From NCBI RefSeq assembly GCF_004798865.1, contig NW_025336481.1, forward strand, positions 181,908 through 245,907: a DNA stretch of 64,000 nucleotides. Direction: 5' to 3'. Position numbers and translations under genes: made by a program. Below the pieces are notes generated by a model. It saw only the letters and a program-made list of their open reading frames with translations. It made no database searches and was not told where the DNA came from. The DNA is from Varanus komodoensis (Eukaryota > Chordata > Lepidosauria > Squamata > Varanidae). Shown piece by piece: positions 12,460-21,172 of the stretch (the first letter of the stretch is position 1; each line of letters starts with the position of its first letter).

Positions 12460-12740
12460 AACAGGTGCGCATGGCTTGTTCCGCGTGCAATTGATCGCGG
12501 CTGCCTGTGGCCCCAGGGCTCAGGCAGAGCTGTGGAAACTCGCGTTAATCTGTCTTGACAGCAATGAGGAGGTGATCCTTCTCCTCTGTATATTGCATTT
12601 TCCTCTCTGAAAAATAACGCGTTCTGACACCCCTCTCCTCCGGCAAGGCAACAGAGGCAAATTTTACGGCCCCCTCTGCTTCATCCATCTTAATCAGCAA
12701 GATTAAGGCGAAGACAGCAGCGAGCAGTCGGAGCCGCATC
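12460..12740. promoter_or_regulatory. AT-richer island with paired TAATC sites
   Basis: The block contains GCAATTGATCG, CGCGTTAATCTG, GTATATTGCATTTTCC and the inverted pair CTTAATC-AGCAA-GATTAAG at 12689-12707. TAATC/GATTA is the core bound by bicoid-class (K50) homeodomains such as OTX and PITX. No repeat match is recognised. The role is inference. Confidence 0.4.
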
Positions 12741-13414
12741 AGAGGTGTCTCAACGCGGAGCCTGCCGTGTCTGCGTGCCGTGGCCAGCGGAAGCGGCTGG
12801 ATTCGGGGCTCAGGCTCCCGCAGGCCAGGGGACGCAAGAGGCTGGCCGGCCGGGCGTCTCCGTGGAGCCGGGCGCACACGGGCAGATGCAGCGCATGGCG
12901 TCCAGGCCCACACAAACCATGCCCCCCCGGGGCCCCTGTGCCAGTCCCGCGTCGCCCAAACCGGAGCGAGCGCCCCGTGGTGGAAGGCACGCATGCCGCT
13001 GGGGCGGGGACATCCATGCGCAGCGCAGGCGCCCTCCCGCCACCACGGCTGCCCTCCCGCTTTGTGTCGCAAAGCAGGCGCGGGTCCCTTCCAGAGCTGG
13101 GCTTGCCTCAGAGGGCAGCCTCGTCTCCCAGGAATCCTTCTGGGCCACATGGGGCTCAGTGAGATTCCCGGGAAGCAGCGGTGGTGCGGGCCCGGCCACC
13201 AGGAGGAAGGTGTGGGGAGGGCTGGGCTGGGGGCCGTAGCACTGTGCCCGCCGGGGGAAGCCCGGGGGGAGCTGGAGACCCCGCAGGGAGGGGGGAGGCT
13301 CCTGCTGCTGCTCGAACCGGGGCTTGGCTTGACCCAGGCCTTCATTCGCGCAGCTGCTGCGCCCACGTCCTGACTGGTCTTATATGGGGGCCGGGGGGGG
13401 GGGCAGCTGCATTG

Positions 13415-13515
13415 CTGCCTTACTTGTTTTATTTTGCTTTTTATTATGCAAGCCGCTTGCAAATATTTACCTTAAAAGGCACTGTAGGAAAAAAGCACAG
13501 CAGACGGATTGCGTG
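13415..13515. promoter_or_regulatory. AT-rich island upstream of a CTNNBL1 exon
   Basis: It holds TTTTATTATGCAAG (HOX/POU-like) and AAATATTTACC (forkhead core TATTTAC at 13464-13470). It lies about 520 bases before the exon at 14031. Confidence 0.35.
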
Positions 13516-14030
13516 TTGCAGGCGCATGCTCACTGGGAACCGCTGCGAGCCCCCGTATCCATGAGCACCCCTCCCTCCGCTTGAAGGGGGCCCGCGCCAC
13601 TGCCGTCTTGGCGCTGGGGTCCTCGGGGCGAGGAGACCCCACCTGGGCCGGCAAGAGCTGCTGGCTGTGGAGCAGGCGGAAGCGCTCGCTCCTTCACCCC
13701 GCTTTCGGGTTGAATTGTGTTTGGCGCAAAAGCCTTTCTGTGGATGGAGCTGAGCCCGGGGCAGAACCCACTCCTGCCGAAGCTCCCCAGCCAGGAGCGC
13801 CTCTTGCAGGCCCGGGTTGTCCCTGTGATGTGCTATGCGCCACGCCATGGGGTGGTGCACTCTGGGGCTGGACAGGAACGGGAGTGGTGCTGGGTCCTTG
13901 GAGGGTCTTGCCCCCGACAGCCACTCAGGAAGTGGCTGAATAAATGGAAGAAGGCACGGCCGGGCAGGCGGGGAGGGGCAGCTGTGGGGGGCCCGATCCA
14001 CACCCACCGGCGCGCTCTCTCTGTCCCCAG

Positions 14031-14128
14031 AGCACGTCTGTTCCATCCTGGCCTCCCTCTTGCGGAATCTGCGGGGCCAGCAGAGGACGCGGCTGCTCAA
14101 CAAATTCACGGAGAACGACAGCGAGAAG
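14031..14128 (+). CDS. CTNNBL1: CTNNBL1 coding exon (fifth from last)
   Basis: CTNNBL1 (beta-catenin-like protein 1) is a nuclear ARM/HEAT-repeat protein of the PRP19-CDC5L complex of the spliceosome and also binds the deaminase AID. This 98-base exon follows a polypyrimidine tract ending CCCCAG and is followed by GTGAGG. The first two bases finish a split Glu codon (phase 1), then 32 codons read from HVCSILASLLRNLRG to TENDSEK. As recalled, this block is identical to the human protein, so the identification is firm. It falls in the C-terminal part of the helical-repeat domain. The exon ends in phase 0 and joins cleanly to the next exon, which starts VDRLMEL. No stop or frameshift is seen. 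Confidence 0.96.
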
Positions 14129-15602
14129 GTGAGGTGCAGGGCTGCTGGGGACGGAGGGTCTGGCGGGAGACGTGGCCCCTAGGCTTGGGGCAGGGCGCCG
14201 CCTCCGCGGGAGGAGCAGCCGGTGTCCTCACTGCCCTTGCGCTCCGTCATGCGGGTCTGGCTGTTCGCCTTTGCAGCCACATCCCGGGCAGCTCGCGCAG
14301 CCCCCCGCTGCTCTTGGTTCCATCCTGACAACAGCCTTGCAGGGTGGGTTAGGCTGAGAGGCAGTGACTGGGCCAGAGTCCCCCTGGGAGCCCCCGGATG
14401 AGCGGGGCAACCGCGGCCTCCCCTTCCAAGTCGCCGCTGCTGCGCTATGGCTCGGCCCCTCCCCAGATGACCCCTCACCTGGCTTGGGAGCGGGGCCGCC
14501 TCAGTGGAGGCAGGAGGCAGAGGGCTGTTGCAGGCCGGACTGCCGGTGACGCCCGGGACCCCCGTGCCGGCATCTGGCGGCCTGCGCGGAAGCAGCACAG
14601 CATGCTGGGAGGTCCGGCGCAGCCCATCTTGCGCTCAGCTGCCCCCTCGCCCACAGCTCGCCACGGCTAAGTGGATAGTTGGCAGTGGCGACGCTCCCCC
14701 CGGGATTCCTGGCAAACGAGATGCGGTCAGGAGCTGCCAAGGCGACACCAGCCTTTCGACAGGTCGGGCTCAGTGGCGCTTTCCGTACTCCTGGAAATAG
14801 GAGCTCGCGCAGGGTGACTTCTGGAATCGATTAGCAGGGCCGTGAGGCCAGCAGTGCCGCGCTAGCGGGGGGCCAGGCGGAAGTGCGTGTGAGTCGGCAC
14901 TGGCGGGGGGGCCTGCACAGCCGTCCCGAGGGGCTTCTGCCGCTTTGGCTCGGCAGAGAGAGCAGTGGGTATCCCCAAAGTGCCGCTAAAATGCTGCTGC
15001 TGGAATTCCTCCAATTAAAAGCAGTTCCTTTCCCCCGGAAGGCCAGAGGAGGGGGAGTCCCTCATCGGCTATTGGCCATGGCGTTGCCGGGGTGCCTCGG
15101 CCCACCACGTTCCGGGGGGCGGGATGGCGTGGCCTTCCTGCCCTCCTTGCGGCTTCAGAAAGCACCTGGACAGTCCCCCGAGTGGGATGGAGCGGGGGCT
15201 GGACCGCCGGGCGTCGGGCCGCTTCCGGCGCTGCTCTTCTCCGAGTCTGCGAAGTGCCACGAAGTGCTTCGGCAAGACGCTGGAGCGCAGGAGCCAGGCC
15301 GCCCGAAGTCCTGAGCCAGAGCGGGGGCTGCAGGGGGGCAGGCAGGAGTAGGGCGGAGCTGACAGGTTGTGGGGGCCGTGTGGGGCCCCTGCCAGACCAC
15401 TCCCGGCCGCCCGAGGGCTTCCTGACATGCGGCAAAGCAGACCGCCGCCCTCTCGTTCAGATGCGGTTGACGAACCCGGCCCCGTTTGGCGAGCGGGAGG
15501 CCGGGGGCTCCCGTGTTTCCGGCTCCCTCCGGATTGCAGGACGAGCACCGCCTGTCTTCCCCGGTGATCTGGACCCCTCTTGTGTCTCTCCCCCACGCCC
15601 AG
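14129..15602 (+). other. CTNNBL1: CTNNBL1 intron, 1.5 kb
   Basis: The intron runs GT to AG between two phase 0 exon ends. It contains a minus-strand SINE-like fragment near 14.3 kb and otherwise GC-rich sequence in which I recognise nothing. Confidence 0.9.
14312..14412 (-). repeat. tRNA-derived SINE fragment (squamate type)
   Basis: The + strand reads CATCCTGACAACAGCCTTGC, then a GGGTGGGTTAGGCTGAGAG block and ACTGGGCCAGAGTCCCCCTG. This is the reverse complement of the common squamate SINE core (CTCAGCCTAACCTACCTCACAGGGTTGTTGTGAGGATG, recalled as an approximate consensus). The copy is diverged and lacks clear target-site duplications. Family naming is from memory. Confidence 0.6.
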
Positions 15603-15683
15603 GTGGACAGACTGATGGAGCTGTATTTCAAGTACCTGGACGCGATGCAAGCCGCGGATAAGAAGATCGAAGGAGAAAAGCAC
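15603..15683 (+). CDS. CTNNBL1: CTNNBL1 coding exon (fourth from last)
   Basis: This 81-base, phase 0-0 exon encodes 27 residues from VDRLMELYFKYLDAM to KKIEGEKH, continuing the helical-repeat domain of CTNNBL1. The acceptor is CACGCCCAG and the donor is CAC|GTACGT. Compared with the human protein as recalled, there are a few changes (a Tyr for His after MEL, Asp for Gly in KYLDAM, Ala for Val in MQAAD) but the length is the same. A long TTCCC pyrimidine repeat begins about a dozen bases after the donor, which is unusual and is reported separately. Because its length is a multiple of three, skipping this exon would keep the reading frame. Confidence 0.96.
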
Positions 15684-15694
15684 GTACGTAACCC

Positions 15695-15739
15695 CTTCCC
15701 TTCCCTTCCCTTCCCTTCCCTTCCCTTCCCTTCCCTTCC
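15695..15739 (+). repeat. (TTCCC)n pyrimidine repeat just after a CTNNBL1 donor
   Basis: Nine copies of TTCCC run almost without interruption, starting about 11 bases past the GT of the donor at 15684. The tract is all pyrimidine on the transcript strand and all purine (GGGAA) on the other. Such tracts can form triplex DNA and, in RNA, can bind pyrimidine-tract proteins. Confidence 0.95.
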
Positions 15740-16224
15740 TGGGTGCAGGGGAGGGGTGGCCACAGAGCAGCCCGTGGCCCTCTGCTCACTCCGTCCGGCA
15801 GGGTCCTGGGTGGCCGCTGTGCGGACAGGTGATGCCCGGGGAGGCCCCTGGCCCGGGACGGGGTCGTGGCCTTGCTGTCGCCTCCCTCAGCGGCGGCCCC
15901 TGCTGCCGGAGCTCTCCTGCTGGGCCCCCGAGGGAGGCGGCAGGGCCACTCGTGGGCAGAGAGGCTGGCCTGCCCTCGGGAGCAGGCGCCCCGGGGCAGT
16001 GTCGGCGGGCTGGCTTGGGGAACGCAGGTGCCCTTCAGTGGCGGCAGGCTGACTGCGAGACGCTTTGTGCCGGACTGAGAGGAGTGGGGCCGCCCCAGCG
16101 CACGGCGGCAGGGCGGGGGCTCCCCCTCGGGCTGGGCCGCCGCAGGTGCCCCTTTGTTCTCCACCGGGCACAGTCCAGAAAATCTCGACGCAGGGGCTTG
16201 TGGGTAGAACACCTCGTCTTATTT

Positions 16225-16500
16225 CTGGCTGGCTGCGTCCTTTCTTCGGGAAAGGGGATAAGCCCCTTAGCTCTTAACTCCCTCGGAAATGAGGCGCAAT
16301 TATCAAGCCCTGGCCGCGATCGCTGCAGAAGGGAGGCCGAGGCAGGAGGCGGGGAAATGCATTGGTTCTTAGTTCTGTGCGAAAATTATGCTCAGCAGGT
16401 TTATTCAATAAAACGCTCTCGCCGGATACTTTGCGCCATAACGACTTACAAATTAGATGCTAATTGTGGCACAGTTAAGTCGTTCCATCCTTGAAAGGGA
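16225..16500. promoter_or_regulatory. AT-rich island in CTNNBL1 intron, putative conserved element
   Basis: Within DNA of roughly two-thirds GC this block falls to near even composition, most strongly at 16370-16490. It contains TTTATTCAATAAA, a forkhead/HOX-like AT core, and GCTAATTG, a homeodomain core. It matches no repeat family I recognise. Calling it regulatory is inference from composition and motif content. Confidence 0.35.
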
Positions 16501-18143
16501 GAAACGGGGTGCCTGGAAGTGAAGTGGCATCCCAGGTCTGGTGGTTAAATGGGGGAGTGGAATGAACCTGGCATTTCGTGCCGCTGCAAACGGCTTGCGT
16601 TGTGGCAAGGGCTGGAGGTGGTGGCGGGAGTTAATCTGCGGGGCGAGGAATGCGCGGCGTCCGCGCAGGGCGCCGAGATTGGCTGTTCAGTGTCCAGCCG
16701 CTCAGCTCCCCCCGGGTCGAGCCAGAAGGGGTCTGCCCGCCCCCCCAGCCCGTGTAGGGCTGCCCATAGCGCAGCCCCTCGTCCACGAGGCCCTCCGCCG
16801 AGCACTTGCGATGCCGGAGGGAACACAGGCAGCCTCCAGGCCCGGGGGCCCGGGGGGTGGTGTGAACGGCCCAGCACTCGCGGGCCCGGGTTGGGGAGGT
16901 GCAGGCGGGCGAGCGCGATGGGATCCGCCAGCCACCCGAGGGGCCGCCCTGGCCGTGCTCCAGCAGGCGGGGGGAGGCGCGAGTCCCGCATCCGGTGCCT
17001 GATCAGCCGGTGCTCAAGATCAGTGGGGAGCTGCCAGCATCCTCGGCTGCAGAGCACCTTCCTGGCTTTGAGCGCCTCCTTGCGTGACCCGCGCACAGCG
17101 GGACGGATGTGGGCGAAGGCAGCCCGGCGTGTTCCTGCGACGAGGAGCCCGTGAGGCAGCGGGGCCCAGCCCTTGGGTCTCCTCCCCGGGCCCGGCTCTT
17201 GACGTCCTGCCGCCGAGCGCTGGCAGGGCCAGCGTCTTTTGCTGCCTCAGGCCGTGGGCACAGCTCTGGGCCTGGGGAGGGCCCCGCACGGCTGCTCTCG
17301 GGCTCCGGTCAGCGGCTCCGGTCTGAGTGCCGCTCCTCTTTCCTCCCCATGCAGGAAGGATTTGGCCCGGCTGATGCCGGAGGGAGGAAGGAGCCACCGC
17401 AGGGCGGTCTGCGGGGCTTGCAGATGACGGCGTGGCGCGCTTCGCAGCAGGGGCCCCGGGGGCTGTCCGAGCATGGCCGGCCTTCGCTGACCTGTCGCTG
17501 GGACAGCTGGGGTTGGCCGTGGCCGGGAGGGTCCCGCCGGCGTTCCGCAGCCAGGGGTCTTCGGCGGCCTTGCCCTGTGCCTGCAAAGTGCAGGCGCCTG
17601 GGTGGGGGGGGGCCAGTTGGGTCAGACACATTCCCGCCACGCAGAGCAGCCCCAGCACTTGCACGGCCACCGCTCCCCCTGGCCACAGAAAGTGGCAGCG
17701 TGAGTGGTGGGCGTCACGGCCACAGCCACAGCCCACGGTGGGACGCAGGGCGGTCTGGCTGGGGAGGAGGGAGACCTGGCCAGCACCCTCCCGCTGCCGG
17801 CTGCGCTCCCGCAGCACCGGCTCCCCGCCTGCAGTTGCAGTGGCGCGGATGACCTGGGGAGGGCGAGAGGGCCGGCTCTCCCTGGAAGGGGGAAAGGATG
17901 CCTCCCGGCTCCCGGCAGTGGCGGCGGCAGTGGCAGCAGGCCCCCTCCCCAGCTCCGAGCGCCTCCGGGTGCTGTGCGCGCCCCTGCCAGTCCCGCCTCA
18001 TTAGCGTGGGGCGCCTGCCTCAGCCTCACGGGCGCCCGTCTGATCGCTGTCGCCTCCCATCAGCGCAGGGCGCCTGGCAGCAGATAAGGAACGGCACCTG
18101 CGCCCTCACCGGCAGATGCGCATCTTGACGGCTCTGAGAGAGC

Positions 18144-18184
18144 GGCAGGCAGGCAGGCAGGCAGGCTGGCTGGCTGGCTGGCTG
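18144..18184. repeat. (GGCA)n changing to (GGCT)n
   Basis: Five or so GGCA units are followed without a break by about five GGCT units. It is a compound tetranucleotide microsatellite inside a CTNNBL1 intron. Confidence 0.95.
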
Positions 18185-18553
18185 TCGGGCGTCCCCGGGG
18201 ATTAGCATCCGGAGGGGGCGCGGCAGTGCTGGTTAGCCGGGCTGGGGGGGCCCCCATGGCACTGCCACTCCCACGCGTCTGCGGGCGGCCTCGGCTGCAT
18301 CCCCGGTGCTGGCGACGCATGCCCTGGGTCCGCGTTCCCCGCGGAAGAGCCCCCCGTGCGCCGCCAGTTCGGCCAACAGGCCTGGCTCGCAGCTCGGTCG
18401 CCATCGGGGTCGCAGGTGCCGTGCACCTGGCGGCTCAGACGTCAACTGGCGCTGGCAGGGCTGATGGCTCCGGAAGCCTCGCTGCTCACGTTTGAAAATT
18501 CAAGAGCTGTCAAGGCAGATCGGCAGGAATCGCGGCTGACGGGAATGCTCCTG

Positions 18554-18576
18554 CCACGGCTCGTAAATAGCCGTGG
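18554..18576. repeat. Short perfect inverted repeat
   Basis: CCACGGCT at 18554-18561 and AGCCGTGG at 18569-18576 pair perfectly over 8 bases around a 7-base AT-rich loop. It sits next to an AT-rich patch. Function is unknown and chance is possible. Confidence 0.6.
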
Positions 18577-20205
18577 TATCGCTGCCAGCGCTCGTTGCAG
18601 GATTCAGGCCTTGGGGCGGCTGCTTCCTGGCAGGACTGGGGGGAGCGGGGAGCGGAAGAGGGGGAGCCGAGGGGCTCGGGGCCTCCGAGGGAGGAGACCG
18701 GCGCTTGCCGAGGCTGGAGTGGCAAGGGCCCCACGGACCATCGGCAAAGGGCGCTCCAGTGTGCAGCCCTTCCCACCTGGCGGACCCTGCCTGCGGCTGC
18801 CTTGGGGTCACCAAGCCCCTGGCACCTTTGCCACAGCTGGCCAGGACAGGGCAGGCAGCATGGCAGCCACGGGCACCAGCCTGCCTGGCGGCCCCTCTCC
18901 CGGGGCCCACCCTGGCGCCCTCCCCGGAAACACTGCTGTTTTCCCACCTGCAGCTGCAGCCGGGCGACACAGGGACTGTGAGTGAGAGGCCCCCAGACCG
19001 CGTGTCGGGGCCCCCCGCACCCTGCCTTGCGCTCCATTTTCTGGCCAGCTTACCGGCCCTTGGCCACACCTCCCCTGGCAGCCATTTTGTGCAGGCGCCC
19101 AGGAGAGGTCTTGGGATTGCCCAGTGCCCGTAGCTCCAGGCCTGAGGGGACAGGATTTCCCTCTCAGCTATGGGCAGGTGGCGGTGGAGGCTGTTCCACC
19201 ACCCTTCCAGGCCCTTGGGAGGGATCCGGGAATTTTTGGAGGTCACAGGGTGCAGAGGCGCTGCCCAGGAAGCCGGGCTCCAGCTGGGCATCGGGAAGCG
19301 CTTCCTGAGGGGGGGAGAAGCAGGGCGGGGCAGCCCCCGGCCTGGGGAGGGGGCAGCTCTCCTCCCTGGAGGCCTTCCAGAGGCGGCCGGACGGCCTCCG
19401 AGGGGGCTGGTTTGCCCGGGGGACCTGCACTCGGCAGGGGCTCGGACCCGGCGGCCGTCTTGGCTCCTGCCACCTCTGTCGCCCAGGCAGCCGTTTTTGG
19501 GAGCCCCCCGCCTGCCTCCGGCTGGCCTCCCTCCTGCCCGCGGCACGCAGAGCGGGGGGCGGCGCTCACGCGGCGCTTCGCAGGGACGGCAGCAGCGCTC
19601 TAATGAGGAAATATTGCTCCGGCAGAAAGTGCCACCTGCCGGGCCCCCGCCTCATAAATCACGCGGGCGGCAGGAGCACTCGGGTCCGCAAACCAGCATC
19701 CCCGTGTGAGCAGAGTGAAAGGTCGGCGTGGCGGGAGCTGCTGCGGCTCTGCAGACGGCCCGGGCACGTGCCAGGGAGGGCGGCCCCGGCGGTCCTCCAG
19801 CGGGCGAGGGCACGGATCCCGGGCTGCGGGGGCCTGTCTGCTCGCCCTTCCTGCAGTTCACCGCCAGGGCCTGCCTTCCGCCGGGGAGGAGCCTCTGCGA
19901 ATCTCGTGGCCTCGCGCGTGGCTCTCCCCCCCCCCCCCCCGCTTGCACCCGGGGCCAGGCTGCGGTCTCTGGCGCGACTCGCAGGCCTCTCCCCCCGTGC
20001 TGGGGCTCGTCCGGAGATGCTGGGCCCGCTCCCATCAGGAGCAGGCGTGCAGCCAGCCCCGCGGGGCCCTGGCCCCCCTGTCCGGCCCTCCCTGCCTCTT
20101 GCTGCCGGGCCCCGCCTGCCCTGCGAGGGGCTCGGCGCCGGGTCTCCGGGGGCCGGGGCCACCCTCCCGCGGCTCTGCGCGACTCAGCTGCCCGCCTCGC
20201 TGCAG

Positions 20206-20343
20206 GACATGGTCCGCCGCGGAGAGATCATCGACGACGACATGGAGGACGAGTTCTACCTGCGCCGCTTGGACGCCGGCCTCTTCGCCCTGCAGCTTGT
20301 CTGCTACGTCATGGCCGAGATCTGCAGCGCCAGCATCCCACAG
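20206..20343 (+). CDS. CTNNBL1: CTNNBL1 coding exon (third from last)
   Basis: This 138-base phase 0-0 exon encodes 46 residues, DMVRRGEIIDDDMED to AEICSASIPQ, in the C-terminal helices of CTNNBL1. The acceptor is CTGCAG and the donor CAG|GTGAGG. It is the least conserved of the five exons: compared with the human sequence as recalled (DNDTEEEFYLRR, VLQHICYIMAEICNANVPQ) there are about nine to ten changes, mostly conservative, including ALQLVCYVM for VLQHICYIM. The core EFYLRRLDAGLF is kept. The exon's frame happens to stay open far into both flanking introns, but the splice signals and the join to the next exon make splicing the better reading. Confidence 0.95.
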
Positions 20344-21099
20344 GTGAGGGCCGTGCCGCGTGCAGAGGCGGCGGGGGGATCGCTGGCCTGGGGGGCAGCT
20401 GCGCCGCGGGGGGCACACGTCCCGCCTGGGTCCCGCAAGGCGCTCAGGGCCCTGCCTCCCGTCGAGCAGGGCCCGAGGCGCTTCCCGCCCTGCGGCCCGA
20501 GGGGCTTCCCTGTTCGGGTGAATGAGAGGGAGAGCGAGCGCGGTCGGGCGGAGCGCTCGAAGGGGGCCTCGCCGGACCCCCACGCCCTCCCGCTTTTCCC
20601 TGCCTCGCGCTTCCAGCGGGGCAGCCAGGCTCCTGGGGGCCCCCCTTGGGTGTGTGCTGTGGAGCGCGGCTGGGGGTTCCGCCCCTTTCGCCCCACAGGC
20701 GGCCCCTGGCGGCGGGGGCATGGCGGATGCTGCGCGGGGGCAGGCGTGCGGAGGCCCGGCCGGCTCAGCCCTGGTGCTCGTGCGGCATTTCGCCTCGCTG
20801 CTTGGGGGGCTCCCTGCAGAGCTGTGCCGGGAGGGCCTGCCCCCCGCCCGGTCCCCGGGGCAGCCACCGCCCTGGTGTGCGTGGCCGCCTTTCCCTCGCC
20901 GGGCGCCGGGCTCCCTCCCAGCCCGCCAGCAGGCCCCTCCCTGCCAGGCGTGGGGTCCTTGGCGCCAGGTGGGCCGCGGGGCGTGGGGGGCCCTCCGCCG
21001 GGCTGCTCCCCAGAACGCTGCAAGCGGCTGCAGCTCCGCCGGGCCTGCCTGTTTCCACGAGAATGACGCCGGTTTTCCGCGCCTTTGTTTTCTGGCCAG
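20344..21099 (+). other. CTNNBL1: CTNNBL1 intron, 0.76 kb
   Basis: A short GC-rich intron from GTGAGG to TGGCCAG between phase 0 exon ends. Nothing else is recognised in it. Confidence 0.92.
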
Positions 21100-21172
21100 A
21101 TTCGCCAGCGAGTCCATCAGATTCTGAACATGCGGGGCAGCTCCGTCAAAATCGTTCGGCACATCATCAAAG
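21100..21172 (+). CDS. CTNNBL1: CTNNBL1 coding exon (second from last)
   Basis: This 73-base exon encodes IRQRVHQILNMRGSSVKIVRHIIK plus the first base of a Glu codon (phase 0 to 1). The acceptor follows TTTGTTTTCTGGCCAG and the donor is AAAG|GTGCGT. The block is nearly identical to human CTNNBL1 as recalled, with one Val for Ile change (SSVKIV). It forms one of the last helices of the protein. The split Glu is completed by AG at the start of the final exon, confirming the phase. Confidence 0.96.

Larger units (their letters stand above)
1..14030 (+). other. CTNNBL1: CTNNBL1 intron (partial, upstream of the first exon seen)
   Basis: This stretch lies 5' of the first CTNNBL1 exon in the window. 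I did not find the preceding exon, which should encode the segment ending near KSPRKIKKVGTTEKEHE in the human protein (recalled), so the whole 14 kb is taken as intron. It holds an inverted pair of LINE tails at the left edge, a minus-strand CR1 fragment near 7.4-7.9 kb, short MITE-like copies and several AT-rich islands. The rest is GC-rich unique-looking DNA with long chance open frames on both strands. I see no independent gene in it. Being intron is inference from the missing upstream exon and from gene orientation. Confidence 0.75.
15684..20205 (+). other. CTNNBL1: CTNNBL1 intron, 4.5 kb
   Basis: The intron runs GTACGT to CTGCAG between two phase 0 exon ends. It holds the TTCCC repeat at its start, an AT-rich island at 16225-16500, the GGCA/GGCT tract at 18144, a short hairpin at 18554 and a run of about 17 C near 19925. 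No gene is seen inside it. Confidence 0.9.

Noticed and set aside
1-14030. An additional upstream CTNNBL1 exon
   Set aside because: I looked for a segment like LGLRTIFPLFMKSPRKIKKVG and did not see it. A profile search could still find a diverged copy.
19603-21066. A 487-codon open frame that includes the CTNNBL1 exon DMVRRGEII...
   Set aside because: It reads through clear splice sites on both sides. Flanking residues are low-complexity Gly/Pro/Arg/Ala typical of chance frames in GC-rich introns, and the spliced join to IRQRVHQ restores the known protein.
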